The notes under the pieces are model-generated. The model worked only from the letters and a program-made list of their open reading frames with translations. It did no database searches and had not been told where the DNA came from. A DNA stretch of 64,000 nucleotides from Phoronis australis (Eukaryota; Phoronida; Phoronidae), in NCBI GenBank assembly GCA_002633005.1, contig NMRA01000163.1, forward strand, positions 32,071-96,070, read 5' to 3'. Below are positions 22,118 through 34,687 of the stretch, one piece after another (the first letter of the stretch is position 1; each line of letters begins with the position of its first letter). Position numbers and translations under genes: made by a program.

Positions 22118-22719
22118 TTAATTCTTTCTTATTCTCATTATAGATTTCTCAAGTAAAATTGACTTCGTGCCTGTGTAATATTTCATGCAATCCTCCAGGT
22201 GCGATTTTGGACAATTGCCGCCAGGGGGATAAAAGTAGTTGATCCCAACCCACGCACATTCCTTATGCCACCATCCTCCAGATTTTTTCGTTGCGCAGTT
22301 TCCACTCGATGCATCGTTGTCTCTGTCTTTAGTTGTAAAAGGCCGACCATCGATTTGCTCCATTGAAGACCCAGCCATCGTTACGTTAGCTGTTGAGATA
22401 CTAATTCTGTATTTATCTGACTCGTCTGCTATGTAAAACATATCGTGATTACGTGTTAGAACTTCGCCATTCCATCTAGTCATCTCATACTGTAACTTAT
22501 ATTGTCCTTGTCTAGTGATGTAGTGAATGTTGTCATTGCCGAGCCACATCTCTTCATTCAAAACACCAAATCCTTCCTTGTAGTCGGTCCATGGTCGATC
22601 GAAGCTGAGACTTCCGTTGGATCTTCGCTGAATGATCGTCCACCCGTCTTGGCAGTAAATGTGGAATTCTCTATGACATTCTTTCGGACGAATTAACAGA
22701 AACCCAGTGAAGTCAGGTG
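22118..22719 (-). CDS. Gene C exon 3: fibrinogen C-terminal domain
   Basis: The exon starts in phase 1 after an AAG acceptor and ends at MRIRKN and TAA. It carries DRDND, NCATKKSGGWWH and two further cysteines in NCPKSHLEDC. The pocket region reads HKECAWVGINYFY, again without the Cys-His of typical fibrinogen domains. It lacks the third late cysteine of A and B. Confidence 0.85.
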
Positions 22720-25700
22720 CTTAAATAAGATAAATGAAATTAAATTGCCTGAAAAACAAATAGAAATATTACATTGTATGTAATTACATGAACATTACAA
22801 AACGCAGATGAAAATAGATTAAGAGTACAGTGACTGCACCAGAACGTGTGTGATAAAATGGGAACACGGATTTTTAAGACACTGTATAACCTATTTGAAA
22901 AGCTAAGTGGAATTACTGGAATATTTTAGCTTGAAAAACTAGCGGCTACTAAAAAATTGGCCCTTGTTATTTGAAGGATAAGCTTCGATAGCTTATTGCA
23001 AATTTCAGACAAACACCAGTCCCAGAAATTCCGAAAACGAGTCCACCCAAAAACACGCCCATGGGACTGTTTTTAGAATTTTTCCAAACCTATGCTCATG
23101 AGCTTATTTTCGGTAACTGTTCGCATAGTTTGAAAATTTGACGGGATGTTCTAAAATACGTATGTACTGTAATATGTTTTTATGTAAAGTTTTGATCATT
23201 TTGGCAAGCCATCGTATTTCGGGACTGGGTCGCGATTTTACTTAAATGACTATCATGTAACGAGATAATGGGTGACTTTCTTGGTAATTAACTGCATTAC
23301 ATGTACCACAATATCAAAGACTGTTTCTACGGCATAGTTTCCAAACATAAGTCCTCTGTTTCTGAAAACACGCCTGGGAGTATACTTGACTTCATTTGAC
23401 GTTTGTGAGATATCGTTTTCCAGATATCCGCCCATGGCCCTATTTTCGGAAATTTCTGGTAAAAATTACTTATACATGTTATTCCTACTATGAATCTTCT
23501 TACATTGATTTAGTCATGATACTAATAATCAATCGAAATTTGATAGCAAGTTCGTCATTTGAAACAGGTTTTGCCTTTGCTCTTCAGGGTCCTTTTAATG
23601 AAACATTTAGTAATTCAACCAATCACTACATGGTTGTACAGCAATGTGAAATCGAGTCAAGTACGTCAAACGAATTAAGAGCATTATCGAGCCCTATAAA
23701 ATCTAGCTGCTAGGCAAAAAAGAAGACCGCCTCAGGATTAAATTTATAATTGTAAATGTTTTTTTCCAGATTGTGGTAATCACTTACTTCACGTAAAAAT
23801 GAGTGAAAATTGGGCTTTTTAGCGTTTTGCAGTCTGTGCCTATGTAAGTGAAATTTTACTAAGCAAACAATTAAATTTACAAATTCTACAGGCTGGATTT
23901 CCAAACAAGGCGGTAGACATATTGAACTGCAGAGGAAATCGCACTGATTTATCATCCAAAACTTTTGAACAAGTGCGCATTCCCAATACAAATGTAAAAT
24001 TGTTTCTTCGTGTTGCTCACAGAAAGAACATAAAGACGATTCACTAACATCTATTTTCTTTTAATAAGAGTTTGTACCAATAAGTCTGTGATTGATACGG
24101 AATTGAAACCATCTGAGTCTGACATCGGAAGTACAATGATAAATTACAGAATGAACTTTTTCGAAGACTTACATGTAGTATCATCGCATAAGTTAATTTC
24201 TCTCTCCCACTTCAATTGAGGGGTTGTTGGACTGGGAATATAGCTACATTTGAGCACATTTGTACGGATGGCCTACATGTACATCCCACAGAAAAAAATC
24301 ATATCAAATTTGAGAGAAGAATCCTTGTTGTATCAATTTGTGAACAGATTTACGACCATCGTAACCTGTGCACCCCGGGGCCACCCACTTGACATAACTA
24401 CTGTCCCCTAATGCCTGCTGGTCGGCAGATGATGCATTGACCGTAAATTTTCTCAGTAAAATAACTAAAATTACCAGATAATTAGTTGGAAAATAAAATT
24501 AAAATAGAATGATCCCTTGTATGTCAATCTTGCGCTGGTTAGAAAACCAAACCAATTTTTATCGTGAATCCAACGTTTTGAAGTTTTTCCTGCAAAAACA
24601 CACAGAGTTTTCTGTCAGAACATCAAATTTTCTACGTTATCTCTTGCAAGACAGGGGACTCTGGAAAAATATAGTTTTGCATTCGCAAAATTGACTAATT
24701 GAATTTAAAAATCCTGTAAATTAATTCGCTCCACAAAACCTTCGCTCTAAAAATTTCTCGACTTTTCGATGTATGTGTATGAATGATTACGTCCACGTTT
24801 TCCGATTCGTTTAGACGGCCTGTGCTGCAAAAGCGGAGACCCAAACATCAACGTCCTGGCCATGGTCCTTAAAATGTGAACCATGCACTGATGCAGAATT
24901 GATAAATGTTCTCTTGAATTTTCTCTTATCAGTATTTCGCAGTCTTTCTTTTCTCGATTGTCCGCCGCCACGCGCCTAAATCAGTTGCCACGGTTTAAGC
25001 CTAAAGCTTCAAATTTGTTCTGAGGGCATCTGCTCCCTCCACCCCAGCTTCCTATGGCCCTGTAATGGGTGTTTAGAAGCGTTTGCCGAGATGGTTAATT
25101 GAATTGTTCTGTACATGATTAGACGTCTTGAGTGAATAGAAAAAGAGAGAGATTGCTTTCCCAGGTGTTTTCCTCCGCATGACAGGTATAGGGGCAACAT
25201 TTTCAAAAGCCAGATCAACACACGTTGACCATGGAAAGCGGATACCCAAGACAATACCAGATTCCTGTCTCGTATTCATCCAAAAGGTACCAAGAAGCCG
25301 AAGTGCTGATCAGATACGATAAATGACATAGCACAATGTCGACCAGAGTTGGCAGCACGCCCCCATCAAACCTTCCTAACATGATAGCAAAATCCCGGGT
25401 TAGTAGTCTTTTTGTGAATTTATTTCTTTTTAAATATGCTGTCAACGACCCAGTTAACAAACCACGTTTTTCATAAAAACGGTACGTCAGCTGTGAAATA
25501 CATGGCTTTTAAATTGTGTATTGCTGTATTTTGTTGACACGTTACTCTCACAACGTAATTGTTGCGTAACTGCTTTGACAATAACATTTGTCTAAAACAC
25601 AAAGAAAATGTTAATAAACGTGTCCTTTCTTTCGAAATGAATGTTGTCAATTTCAATTTCATAATGTTCACAAATATCCCTTAATTCAGATAGTTTTCAT

Positions 25701-28700
25701 AACAATATAATTGCAGGCGGTCTGGTACACGTTGTACCAGACGTGCGCAGGCCGCCCATGTGGGCCCGTTGCACTGGTCGCGTGGATCTCTTTTTAAGCT
25801 TTATTAATATGCAGTTAAAATCGAGCTGATGAGCTAGAAACCTGACTCAAGGCTCTGGCAGTGTGGCCCAGTAGGACACAAACCCAAGACCTCCTGTAAA
25901 GAAAGCGGGCACCTAATACACTAGGCCACACCGCCTCCTCTCATCTAGTTTTGGCTTTCTAAGAGAACTTTCGTTAGCCAAATTACAGCATGATATGATG
26001 ACGAGATGTGGTCGTTTCAGCGTAGGCACATAGTTGTCTTAACGTTAACGGGGTCTTCCTCATCGGTGTCTTGCAGGTTGATAATGCAATTTGCTTTGAT
26101 GTTTGCCACACACCTGATGAATCTCAGAGAGTCATCTGCAGTTTTTATTTTGGGATACAACCTCATAGGATATTACAAGCCCCTTTGACTCGGTCGCGGT
26201 GGCTACCGTGGCAACATACTCACCAGGGTCGGAACAGTCTCTGTGGACCTGAAATACAACAAAAGAAAAAAATATGATCTGGCTTGTTCGTCTATACATA
26301 CACAAAAGTTTATGGCAGCTGAGTAATACTTGCCTATAATGGCAACTTCAACACAGTAATCTTATTTTTGAATATTACCTAGTCTGTGCCTCCTACTCGC
26401 ATCAATGTTGATATTTTTCTGCAGCTTTGGTTCGACCTGCCGAGTTGCGGGAACCTGAAGCTACCAAAATTGCCGACGATTTGTAGAGAATAAAAATAAA
26501 ATAATTTGGAGGAAAAGTGAGGCTTTAAATTTTGATAAGTTGCATCAATGACTCGTTGTGTCACTGGTTTGTCCCAATTTTAAGTTTAGTTTGACCACGA
26601 ATTGAAATTCAGGGATGCATTCCCATTGTTTAGTTGGTATTCGTCACTAAGCGGTTTTGGCATTCCCGGATTTTCAGAATCGGTTTCAACCACGGAATAG
26701 CGCATTAATCAGTGACTGTCAGCTATAACTATTATGAACCACCAAACTTAAAAGTGTGTAGAGGATCAACAGCTCTGAAAGGCAACTTCCTTCCAAATAG
26801 TGTCTTCAGTTTCCTATCGAATTACAAAGAGGACGGGTTTACTTGGCTGGTGAAGTGACGTTGCTGAAAAAATTCTGATTTAGGTAGGCTTTTATTTGAC
26901 AGCTTCTTGCGAATGGTCCTTCTGTTTAGGCTTCTGGAAAGTAGAGGTTTCCCATTCTTCCAGCGATAGAGCATGTCGAATATAGTCAAACGTGCCCCTT
27001 ACCGGTTTTATAAAACTTCTCTTCATAAGATTGCATGCAAATAGCACGGGTTTCCGTCTGTGTAGTTGGTGAGAGGCAGTTAAGTAAAATCTTAACTAAT
27101 ACGACCTGCAGTTGCCTTATTCAAAAGGGAACGTAAAATTGGATCTTAACCGAAGAACCTTGCAAGATCACCTGCTACCACGCAGGAACTAATCAACTCT
27201 GCCGATGCACCACCCAAGGGAGTCGGGCCCAGGATCGAAACTCCCAATGAAAGTGGCATCTCGATAAGAGATAGCAGCAGGAAAGCGTCTGTCCAACCGA
27301 CGTTTGAAATAATGGGGCTATTCGACGTGTTGTCGCTGCTGTACTAGTGGTTATTGGGTTGCGCATGCGTCGCTGTTTGCATGTACATGTAAACAGCTGG
27401 TAAAGAGACGAATTGTTATAAAATACGTCGTCGCGCTAAGCCTTATTATTGCTATTTTCCTGGGTGCAAATCTTCGACAGGAGTTCACAAATTCTCAAAA
27501 GACCTAAGGTTACTACAGACGTGGAGCATTGCGGTCAAAAGGGTCCACCAAGTGACGAAAAGTGTGTGGATGCCGAAGCCTCACGCCCAGTGTGTGTGCT
27601 CCATGCATTTCCATTGAGGCATTCAGAGACTATAAAATCACGTTACTTGGTAAGTTTTTAGCAATTAAGTTTCTGTCGACATCACTCCCTGATGTTGTCT
27701 CCACCAGTTACGCTACTGAATAACGGGTTTATTCAGTGGAATTAAGTGTTTCTCGTCAGAAACTCACCCGGAACCCGGATGTTAGGCTAGCAGCACATAT
27801 CCACATATTGTCTTGGGTGGGAGTGGTCCCGTTATAAGAGGTGTAAGACTTTTTCACAGCAGCTACTTTGCAAAATTATGCTATATCCAATAAGATTCTC
27901 TAGATGAGTGAATTTCCTTATTTTAGAGCGGACCCCACCCCCCAGGGCTACCAGATTAGTTAGCAAATTAACATGAATGAGCTATTTAGTGAATTTGTAA
28001 CGTTGCATTGGAATAAATATTGACACCTAGAGTGAATTTTATTTGTTGAGATCAGAAACACAATTTAGGTGTCATGAAAAATTCGAATTCTTAAATCACT
28101 TTTAGCTTCTTTCACATGTTTTAATTCAGATCTTAAATAAGGCTTAGGTACAAAGATTATTAGTTTCTTTTTTACAAACACTCACATTTATTATTTTTTC
28201 AGGTGTTTATTATCATTTATAAACAAGTACAAACAACACAAATAAGCACATCCATTCATTCACTCATGCACACCTCAGGAGAGACCATTCTCTTATCTCG
28301 TGTAAAGTAAACAGCTTCTACATGTATATGGAGTTGACACGAACAATGAATTTTTCCCATTTCACAGAGAAGTTGTCATATACAAAGTTTTTATATGCAA
28401 TTAATTTTTCAGCATTATAGTGAAAATTAGGTATATTCTTGTGACATTTCTTTTTGTAAATGTACCGTTTGGCTATTAGAACCAATATGTTAAATAGAAA
28501 ATCGTGCGTCTCATAAAGTCCAAGAATAACACGTTCGTACGAGAGACTATTGGAAAGCTTAATGCTACACTTTTGCATTAGCTTTCCGAATTCCTTCCAG
28601 AAATCTTGTACAAAGCGACATTCCCAAAAAAGGTGTGACAGCGTCTCTGGTGCTTTATTACAAAAGGAACATAAATTAGAATCCCGAACACGGATTTTGA

Positions 28701-31700
28701 CTAAAATGCATTGGTTGCAATAATCCTGTGTAGTATTCTAAATTGGAACCATCTAATGTTGGATCTCTTGTAATGTTATAAGGCATATGCCTACAACCCT
28801 TCAAATCTTTCGGTAAGTGAGTAATTGCTAAAGACATGCAACGAGAGTAGACATTAACACTTTTAATTTACTTTGAAATAGACTTTTTCGAAACCTTCTT
28901 AAAACGGAAACAATACAATTATATTTTGCAAAGTTGTTTTTACATCGAACCCATTTTTCATGTGGTTCAAACTAACGAAATCACCATCAGAGTTATACAC
29001 ATCTCTAATAAATCTTAAGCCCTTTACAAACCAAGGGTTACAAAAACACTTGTGCCTTTGATCGCCAAAAAAAATATTAAACCACAAAGATTGATTCAAA
29101 AAGTGCTCTTTACTTGCAACAACTATTTTCTTGGAGAAAGATGTCATACGTCGCGCCAGTAGGAATTACCAATTAGAGTCAACTTCGACTTAATAAAGTC
29201 ATCTCCAAATGAAGCAAAATCTTTTAAGAACGGGTAGATTGAGTACAGTAACTCACTACTTTTAGCTTTACCATATCTACGGGTTGTGACGAGTTTTAAG
29301 CTTGGAAAAAAGGGACAGATTATTCCACCCTCGTGTGGTCCCAAAACGATGCAGGGAGTGACCTTCAACATGAAAGCACAATTTCACAAAAAAACAGGAA
29401 AATAGAGGTAATCGATTTCAACGTTGGACCCTTTCACCGAGAGCGGCCCCGTAAGAATTTCTTAATAAAAACACAAAAAGGTGGCCACTTGAATGTCATC
29501 AGTGGCCTCGTTCAAAAGCAGGGGCCCCTCAATATGAAAATATCTGTATTTTCAAATATCAGGAAATGCGCAGCAATGATGTTATCTGTCAGGTCATCAA
29601 GTGACATACAGTTTCGAGAAAGAAAAATAAAGCGAAAGTTGTCGCCGTTATCCCTTGCCAGAGAGGGGCCTCTAGAAAAATATAGTTTTGCATTCGCAAA
29701 ATTGACTTATTGAATTTAAACATCCAGTAAATTAGTACGCTCTGCAAAACCTTCGCTTTACAAATTCTCTCCATTTTTTCGAAATATATGTGTGCGTTAA
29801 GACGACCTGTGCTGCAAAAGCGAAGACCCGAACGACAATGTCCTGGCCTGGGTCCACAAAAGGTAAACTATACGTGTACACTGATGCAGATTTGTTAAAT
29901 GTTCTCTTGAGCTTTTCGCAGTCTTTCTTTTTTCGACTGTCCCCGGCACCACGCCTATGTGGGTTGCCACGGTTTAACCCAGACGCTTGAAAAGACCCGT
30001 GCCCAGCCCGCCTCTCCCCGCTTCCTACGGCCCTGGAACTGTATGCAAATGTACCGACACATTTCAAATTGCCTGGTTGTTAAAGTTCCACATCTAGAGT
30101 GCGAAATTATGTTTCCACGTAATCATTTAACGTTTAATTTTACCACTCCGTCAGCCATTCAACATAAAGTTTACGTTGGTGCAATTTCACGCAATTCGTA
30201 TCTGTAGGTTGATTCTATTTTACTACCTTTCAATAGTCGTACAAAAGTTGATAAACCGATGTCAAGACCGGAGTGGCTACTGGTGAACGAACAGCGGACA
30301 GTTAAATGTTTGTTTGGCCAAAGTTCACCCGCTAAGTCATAAAATGGCAATTGCCGACCGAGGACAAGCATAATCCGAATTGGTCGTCTATGCTAGGCGA
30401 CCACTTGGTCGACCCAAGTGCCGACCGCAGAGGCGACTCAGCAGACGGCTCCCAGCAGACCATTCTTGGGCGGCTGCTTGTCGGCTAGACGGCCGGTCGA
30501 CGACCGGTCGTCGACCAATGTCCGATCGGTGGTCGGACAAAAATTCATGATGTGTGCTGTATACTTTGAACATTGATGATGAAAACCGATGCAGTGTACA
30601 GAAGAAATTATACAACAGAGTCATCTCGTGGAAGATTCTAAAGAGAATGTTGGCAAGGACAAGGGTTAAAGGCGAAGGCAACCTTTTTCATGTCAATTTT
30701 AGCAGAAATAAGGTTCATTGAATATCCCAGAAACATTTTTCACTAAATTACAGCTTTTCGTAATTTGATTAATTTCTCGTCCTCTACTCCGGAAGTGACG
30801 TTTTTGGGAGGCAAGAGTTTCGGGCCAATTTCTTTTCATTATAGTCTGACAGTGAGAGCTGTCGAGTCAGTCATTGTTCTACCTCGTTTTCGATAAGTTC
30901 GCACGTCGTTTGCTTTTAATTTGTTTACAAGTCAGTCAACATGCCACGCTGATGCTGCGTGCCGGGATGTACTCATTATCGTCTCACACGCACTTTGGGT
31001 ACCTTGCGTCGCTTTCCGAAGGATGACACACTTCGCCGTACTTGGCTAGCTCGTTCATTTGAAGAACGCAGCGCAACCCGTCCACGAACGCACAAAGCAA
31101 TGGAGGGTTACCGAGTGTGTGGCAAGCATTTTATGCCGTCAGATTATGACAGATATGTACGCTGAATTGATGAAGGTCCCTGCGAAACAACGCCTGAAGA
31201 AGCGTACCATACCGTCGCTGTTGATTCCCGGCAGTGCCCCGTCGCCAACTCCGAGAAGTGCGTTTTTGAAGCGAGAAGCCTCGCGAGCTGTGGCCACTAA
31301 ATACAGTGACTGGAGGCGCTTAATCTACTGTTACCTGTGCCTCCGAACGTACCCCATTGCATGCAATTCCGGGAACTAGCAGTGATTCGCCCTGTGCTGT
31401 TGTCTCTAGCCCAGATCCTGTAAGCAGCCCTGCAGCAATGTTGAGTAGTGAGAGTGAATACAGGCCCAGTTCGACACCCAGTGAAGAGGACAGTTCGCCA
31501 TCCAGTGAACAGATCGGTGAGCCTAAGTTTGATAAGTTTATGGTGGGCTTGTATTGGAGCTATTTGGAAGGTGCCAGGTGTGTGGCACGGGAGTCACGCG
31601 GCGGGATGTAAGCAGTTTGGGTGCTCAGATCACCCTCCAGTGTGAGTGTGTCGCGGGACACTCGGGCAAGTGGGACAGTTCTTCCTCTGTACAATGTACG

Positions 31701-34383
31701 TGAGACGATAATGAGTACACCCCAGTACGCAGCAACAGCGTGGCATGTTGACTGACTCGTAACCAAAAGAGAACGACGACCGAACTTATCACAACCGAGG
31801 TAGAACAATGACTGACTCGACTGCTCTCACAGTCAGACTATGTGAAAAGAAATTGGCGCGAAATTCTTGCCTCCCAAAACGTCACTTCCGGAGTAGACGA
31901 CGAGTAAATAATTAAATCACGAAAAGCAGTAAATAATGTCTGGGATAATCAACGAACCTTATTTCTGCTAAAAATTACATGAAAAAGGTTGCCTTCGCCT
32001 TTAACGAAAATGAATTTTATTATGAGCTTTTCACCTTCATCGTGCGTAGTGGGATACTGCGAGAGACAGTGAGCACAAAGAAGAATCGTGGGTAATAAGA
32101 TACTGTGTGCAATTATTGGGTCACGAAGGATTGCAATCAGCAAATATAGTACCGCAGCATAGAGTGTGTTAGTTGGAGGATCGACCTACAGCACTGTCAT
32201 ACGGGTGTCGAGTCCTATATCTTGGATAGCAGATTAGACGTTTGATACTTTATAGTTAATGGACTGAAATAATCCTTACAGTTGGCGCTAACGTGGTTAC
32301 TTTTCTTCATTGTTAGTCTAAATAATTGACAACGGATTTCACTTCTTTTAATTAGTGGTTATCATATAATAAATTAATTACTGGATGTAACCATTCTCTC
32401 TTTATCCATTTACAGTCACAAAACATAGCTACATTTTAAACAAACCAACAGTCAACTTATGACACTACTTATAGACATTTTTGTATTATTTGCTGTAGGA
32501 ACCACTTCTATAACGATGCATCAGTGCGTTTGCAGAAGAAGAAAGCCATGGAATAAAGGTAACACACGCCTTCTTAATCTACGCCGCAGTAATGTATTTG
32601 CCGAAATGCATGATTATCTATGAAAAAATTGGTAGATATCAAGGCAAACACAAAATAAAATATAATAGCCAACAGGGGACACCACAGTCGTCGGATATGT
32701 CCAAAAATTAGGCCAGGTGAAGTCTCTTCAATAAATTCAGATGTCATTAAGATCCACCAAGGTAGTCGGTAGAGAATGAGGACTGGGAAAAACGAAATTG
32801 CCAGTAGAGGTCGTCAGATCTGTCTGAAAATCGTCTTCAGCCATGCACTTTCGAGAAGAAACACGTACGCATATGGAAATTTTGATGATTCTTAAAATGG
32901 TTAGATGGAAAGGCCGCCACACCAAAAAACCAATAACTCAAATGGCAACTACAGTAGGTGGTGTACAATAGATAAAACCTACCCGTAATTAAAAGAAATT
33001 ATGTGGTCTTTAATGGAGACCAATTCTCAAACTTCACGAAAATCACCCAAAGAACTCCAAAGACCCAAGGTTGCGTTACACTCCAAGTAGAATTTTTTAT
33101 TGTTTTTTGGTCTGGGGAATTTGTATACGGTTGTTATTCAGGTACAAAAAGAAGGGGTTTACAACAGCCTTTAAGACCCCGCTATGGTTAAACAGGATCT
33201 TGTTGACAAGTCTTTGCATTTAGCAGTATATTTAGGAGGCTATATATTTTATCTCAGTAAAGCTGTAAGATATTTTCTGACAGTAGAAGAACTGCAAAAT
33301 CTGATTTGTTTGACTTTTTACCAATCTGTTGTTAAATGGGTCACAAGAACAAGTCTCTTATAAAATTTAGCAAAAAACACAGGTAAAGTGGTAGCCGCAT
33401 CAGTCACACAATCATTTTTATTTGATATAAATGTGTAAGGTTAGATACAAGTATCAAAAACACTGTAACTGTTTTCTGAAATATCACACAGTTTTCGTTT
33501 TATGCAAGTTTAAAGACTCCAGAAAAATCATAAAAGTACCAGTTTCGATTGCTCCTCACGAAAAAAAATGGAACATTTCAAAAATATTTCAGAATTCTGA
33601 GAACAATGCACAAAACAAAGTATCGGACAGTTTCTTATGAATCCGATCAGCCTGTCTGAGATATGATGTTCCAAAGTCAGCGAAATTTGGCTAATTTTAT
33701 AGGGACCTACATGTATGTAATATTTCAAAAGCTTAAAGCTGGTGCTTATTTTTGTCTTGTGCTGCGATAACAGAGCTACAAAATCAGTTTGGTCAAGTAC
33801 TTTCAAACATCATAAAGCCCAACAGGTGCTAGTGTGAATGTTGAATGTGACGTTTCGCAATCAGAAGTTGTTGCTAATCAGTAGCTTCAATCTAAAGGAC
33901 TACTAAATTAAGATCTTCCCTCTTTGATATTTAACACTTACATGACAAAATGACGCCTTAAAATAAACTAACAATGGCACTTCCTTGGACAGTATATCAG
34001 AAGTTAACGGTGAAAATGAACTCGGTGTTTATTTTACTGCGGCCATTTGAAGTACCACATGTGCAACCATAGCACACGAAAACATTACCCATACCTTAAA
34101 AACCTACCTTCGTTCCTCGTACATTATCCCCCCGTGGAGTTTTCAGGTGCACGCTGTGACATTGTTGACAGTACTTTGTCTTCTTGACGTAAATAAAAGA
34201 AACACACAATTTTTCGTTCTTACATAACTGGGAACATTCGGTTGACGATCCCACTCTCTGTTGATAAGGTCCAGAACAAGTTGTCATAGATGTTGTTTCT
34301 TGAGCGTACTGTACAAAGACATTGCCCGCAACGGAGGCAATACAGAATATCAACAGTCTCTCTACATTCCCGTTGACAGACAT
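22118..34383 (-). CDS. Gene C: secreted PAN/apple-fibrinogen domain protein
   Basis: Three exons join 34383-34108, 26248-26224 and 22719-22118. The 903 nt encode 300 residues with the same order as gene A: signal peptide, PAN/apple, VHRDCSDP linker, fibrinogen domain. The protein is clearly diverged from A (for example VQYAQETTSMTTC in place of VKYVQETTSSITC), so A and C are an older duplicate pair than A and B. Intron 1 is 7.9 kb and holds LINE and THAP-element insertions. No break is visible. Expression and ligand are unknown. Confidence 0.75.
23710..24170 (-). mobile_element. LINE C-terminal remnant
   Basis: The minus strand encodes LRWFQFRINHRLIGTNSYL followed by a zinc knuckle, SLCSFCEQHEETILHLYWEC, and VQKFW. 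These are the usual last conserved blocks of a non-LTR retrotransposon protein. One frameshift separates the blocks. The counterpart intervals in genes A and B lack it, so it inserted in the gene C lineage. Confidence 0.7.
24636..25063. repeat. Dispersed repeat with hAT-like end
   Basis: Related copies lie at 29646-30035 and 40805-41174. Shared segments include GGAAAAATATAGTTTTGC and GACCTGTGCTG. The right end read on the minus strand is CAGGGCCATAGGAAGC, a hAT-like terminus. I cannot define the left end. Confidence 0.45.
25720..25742. other. Conserved hairpin (gene C copy, perfect stem)
   Basis: Arms GTCTGGTACA and TGTACCAGAC pair completely around a CGT loop. In genes A and B one arm base differs and the loop is AGA. 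Confidence 0.6.
25862..25940 (-). mobile_element. tRNA-derived SINE head (gene C intron)
   Basis: On the minus strand it begins GAGGCGGTGTGGCCTAGTG, a typical SINE A-box region that is better preserved than in A or B. The B-box is degraded (GGGTTTGTGTCC). Confidence 0.55.
26224..26248 (-). CDS. Gene C exon 2: 25-nt microexon
   Basis: Encodes VHRDCSDP plus one base, identical to genes A and B at the exon level. The donor is GTGAGTATG and the acceptor ends in TTTCAG. It joins the PAN exon in phase 0 and the fibrinogen exon in phase 1. Confidence 0.85.
27418..27617 (+). pseudogene. THAP-domain fragment
   Basis: One open frame reads YYCYFPGCKSSTGVHKFSKD, then LRLLQTWSIAVKR, and after a spacer QCVCSMHF before a TGA at 27615-27617. 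The CxxxxC, K-F-x-K-D, W and C-x2-H-F positions match a THAP zinc finger. No start Met is seen in frame and nothing transposase-like follows. It is probably a transposon relic, different in sequence from the other THAP copies in the window. Confidence 0.55.
27650..28317. other. Intron of gene C, nothing recognised
   Basis: AT-rich stretch with no supported gene, repeat family or RNA. Confidence 0.4.
28318..29380 (-). mobile_element. LINE C-terminal remnant
   Basis: Successive minus-strand frames read NSYWRDVMTSFSKK, SLWFNIFFGDQRH, NPWFVKGLRFIRDVYNSDGD, IRWFQFRILHRIIATNAF, and a knuckle NLCSFCNKAPETLSHLFWEC with VQDFW. This is the standard order at the end of a non-LTR retrotransposon protein, broken by frameshifts. 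It is a better preserved relative of the remnant at 23710-24170. Confidence 0.75.
29646..30035. repeat. Dispersed repeat with hAT-like end
   Basis: Second copy of the repeat at 24636-25063. The right end on the minus strand reads CAGGGCCGTAGGAAGCGGGG. Confidence 0.45.
30495..30516. repeat. Perfect 22-bp palindrome
   Basis: GGTCGACGACC is followed directly by its reverse complement. It sits in a GC-rich stretch (about 30390-30540) full of GGTCG/CGACC motifs, unlike the AT-rich surroundings. Confidence 0.8.
30666..32004. mobile_element. THAP/P-like element with long terminal inverted repeats (1.34 kb)
   Basis: Ends are TTAAAGGCGAAGGCAACC and GGTTGCCTTCGCCTTTAA. The inverted repeats extend about 265-280 bp inwards, to the start codon of the THAP frame on the left and its inverted copy near 31735-31750 on the right. 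The interior has a THAP domain but no catalytic transposase region. I could not find a clear target duplication. Confidence 0.75.
30941..31379 (+). pseudogene. THAP-domain gene remnant in transposon
   Basis: The frame begins MPR and hits TGA at codon 4 (30950-30952), where the 62303 copy has a Cys codon. It then reads GCTHYRLTRTLGTLRRFPKD, TWLARSFEERSATRP and VCGKHFMPSDY, a convincing THAP finger. After a frameshift near 31150 it continues AELMKVPAKQRLKKRTIPSLLIPG, which matches the conserved region just after THAP domains. It is therefore non-coding in its present form. Confidence 0.7.
32005..34107. other. Gene C intron 1, first part; nothing recognised
   Basis: AT-rich sequence with short frames only. 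None resembles a known domain, and no copy elsewhere in the window is available for comparison. Confidence 0.4.
34108..34383 (-). CDS. Gene C exon 1: signal peptide and PAN/apple domain
   Basis: Encodes 92 residues. The leader MSVNGNVERLLIFCIASVAG is followed by a PAN/apple module with the same six cysteine positions as gene A (ECSQLC, CVSFIYV, YCQQC). The donor is GTAGGT after an AAG Lys codon. An upstream in-frame Met at 34416 is possible, but its sequence is not shared with genes A and B. Confidence 0.8.
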
Positions 34384-34687
34384 TTTTCTTAAGCAATGTA
34401 GCAGTCTGTGAACCAACTTTCGATTTTTTTCAAAAGCAATTATACTATCAGCATCAAACCGGAGGCGAGTCCGTTTTGCTGTCTACAGCATAGCCCATAA
34501 AATTATTAAACCATGCCAAATGACTTCGCATGGAGGCACTATTTAACTTGCAAGATCCATGCGACGGGCGTAAACGCGTCGCATGGTTATAACCTATGGG
34601 ACAGTACCAATGATTTCCTTTGTTCTATCTTTGTTGGGTATAACAATACAGGTCCCTTGGGCGCACATCATCTGGTTTTCGAGAAAT

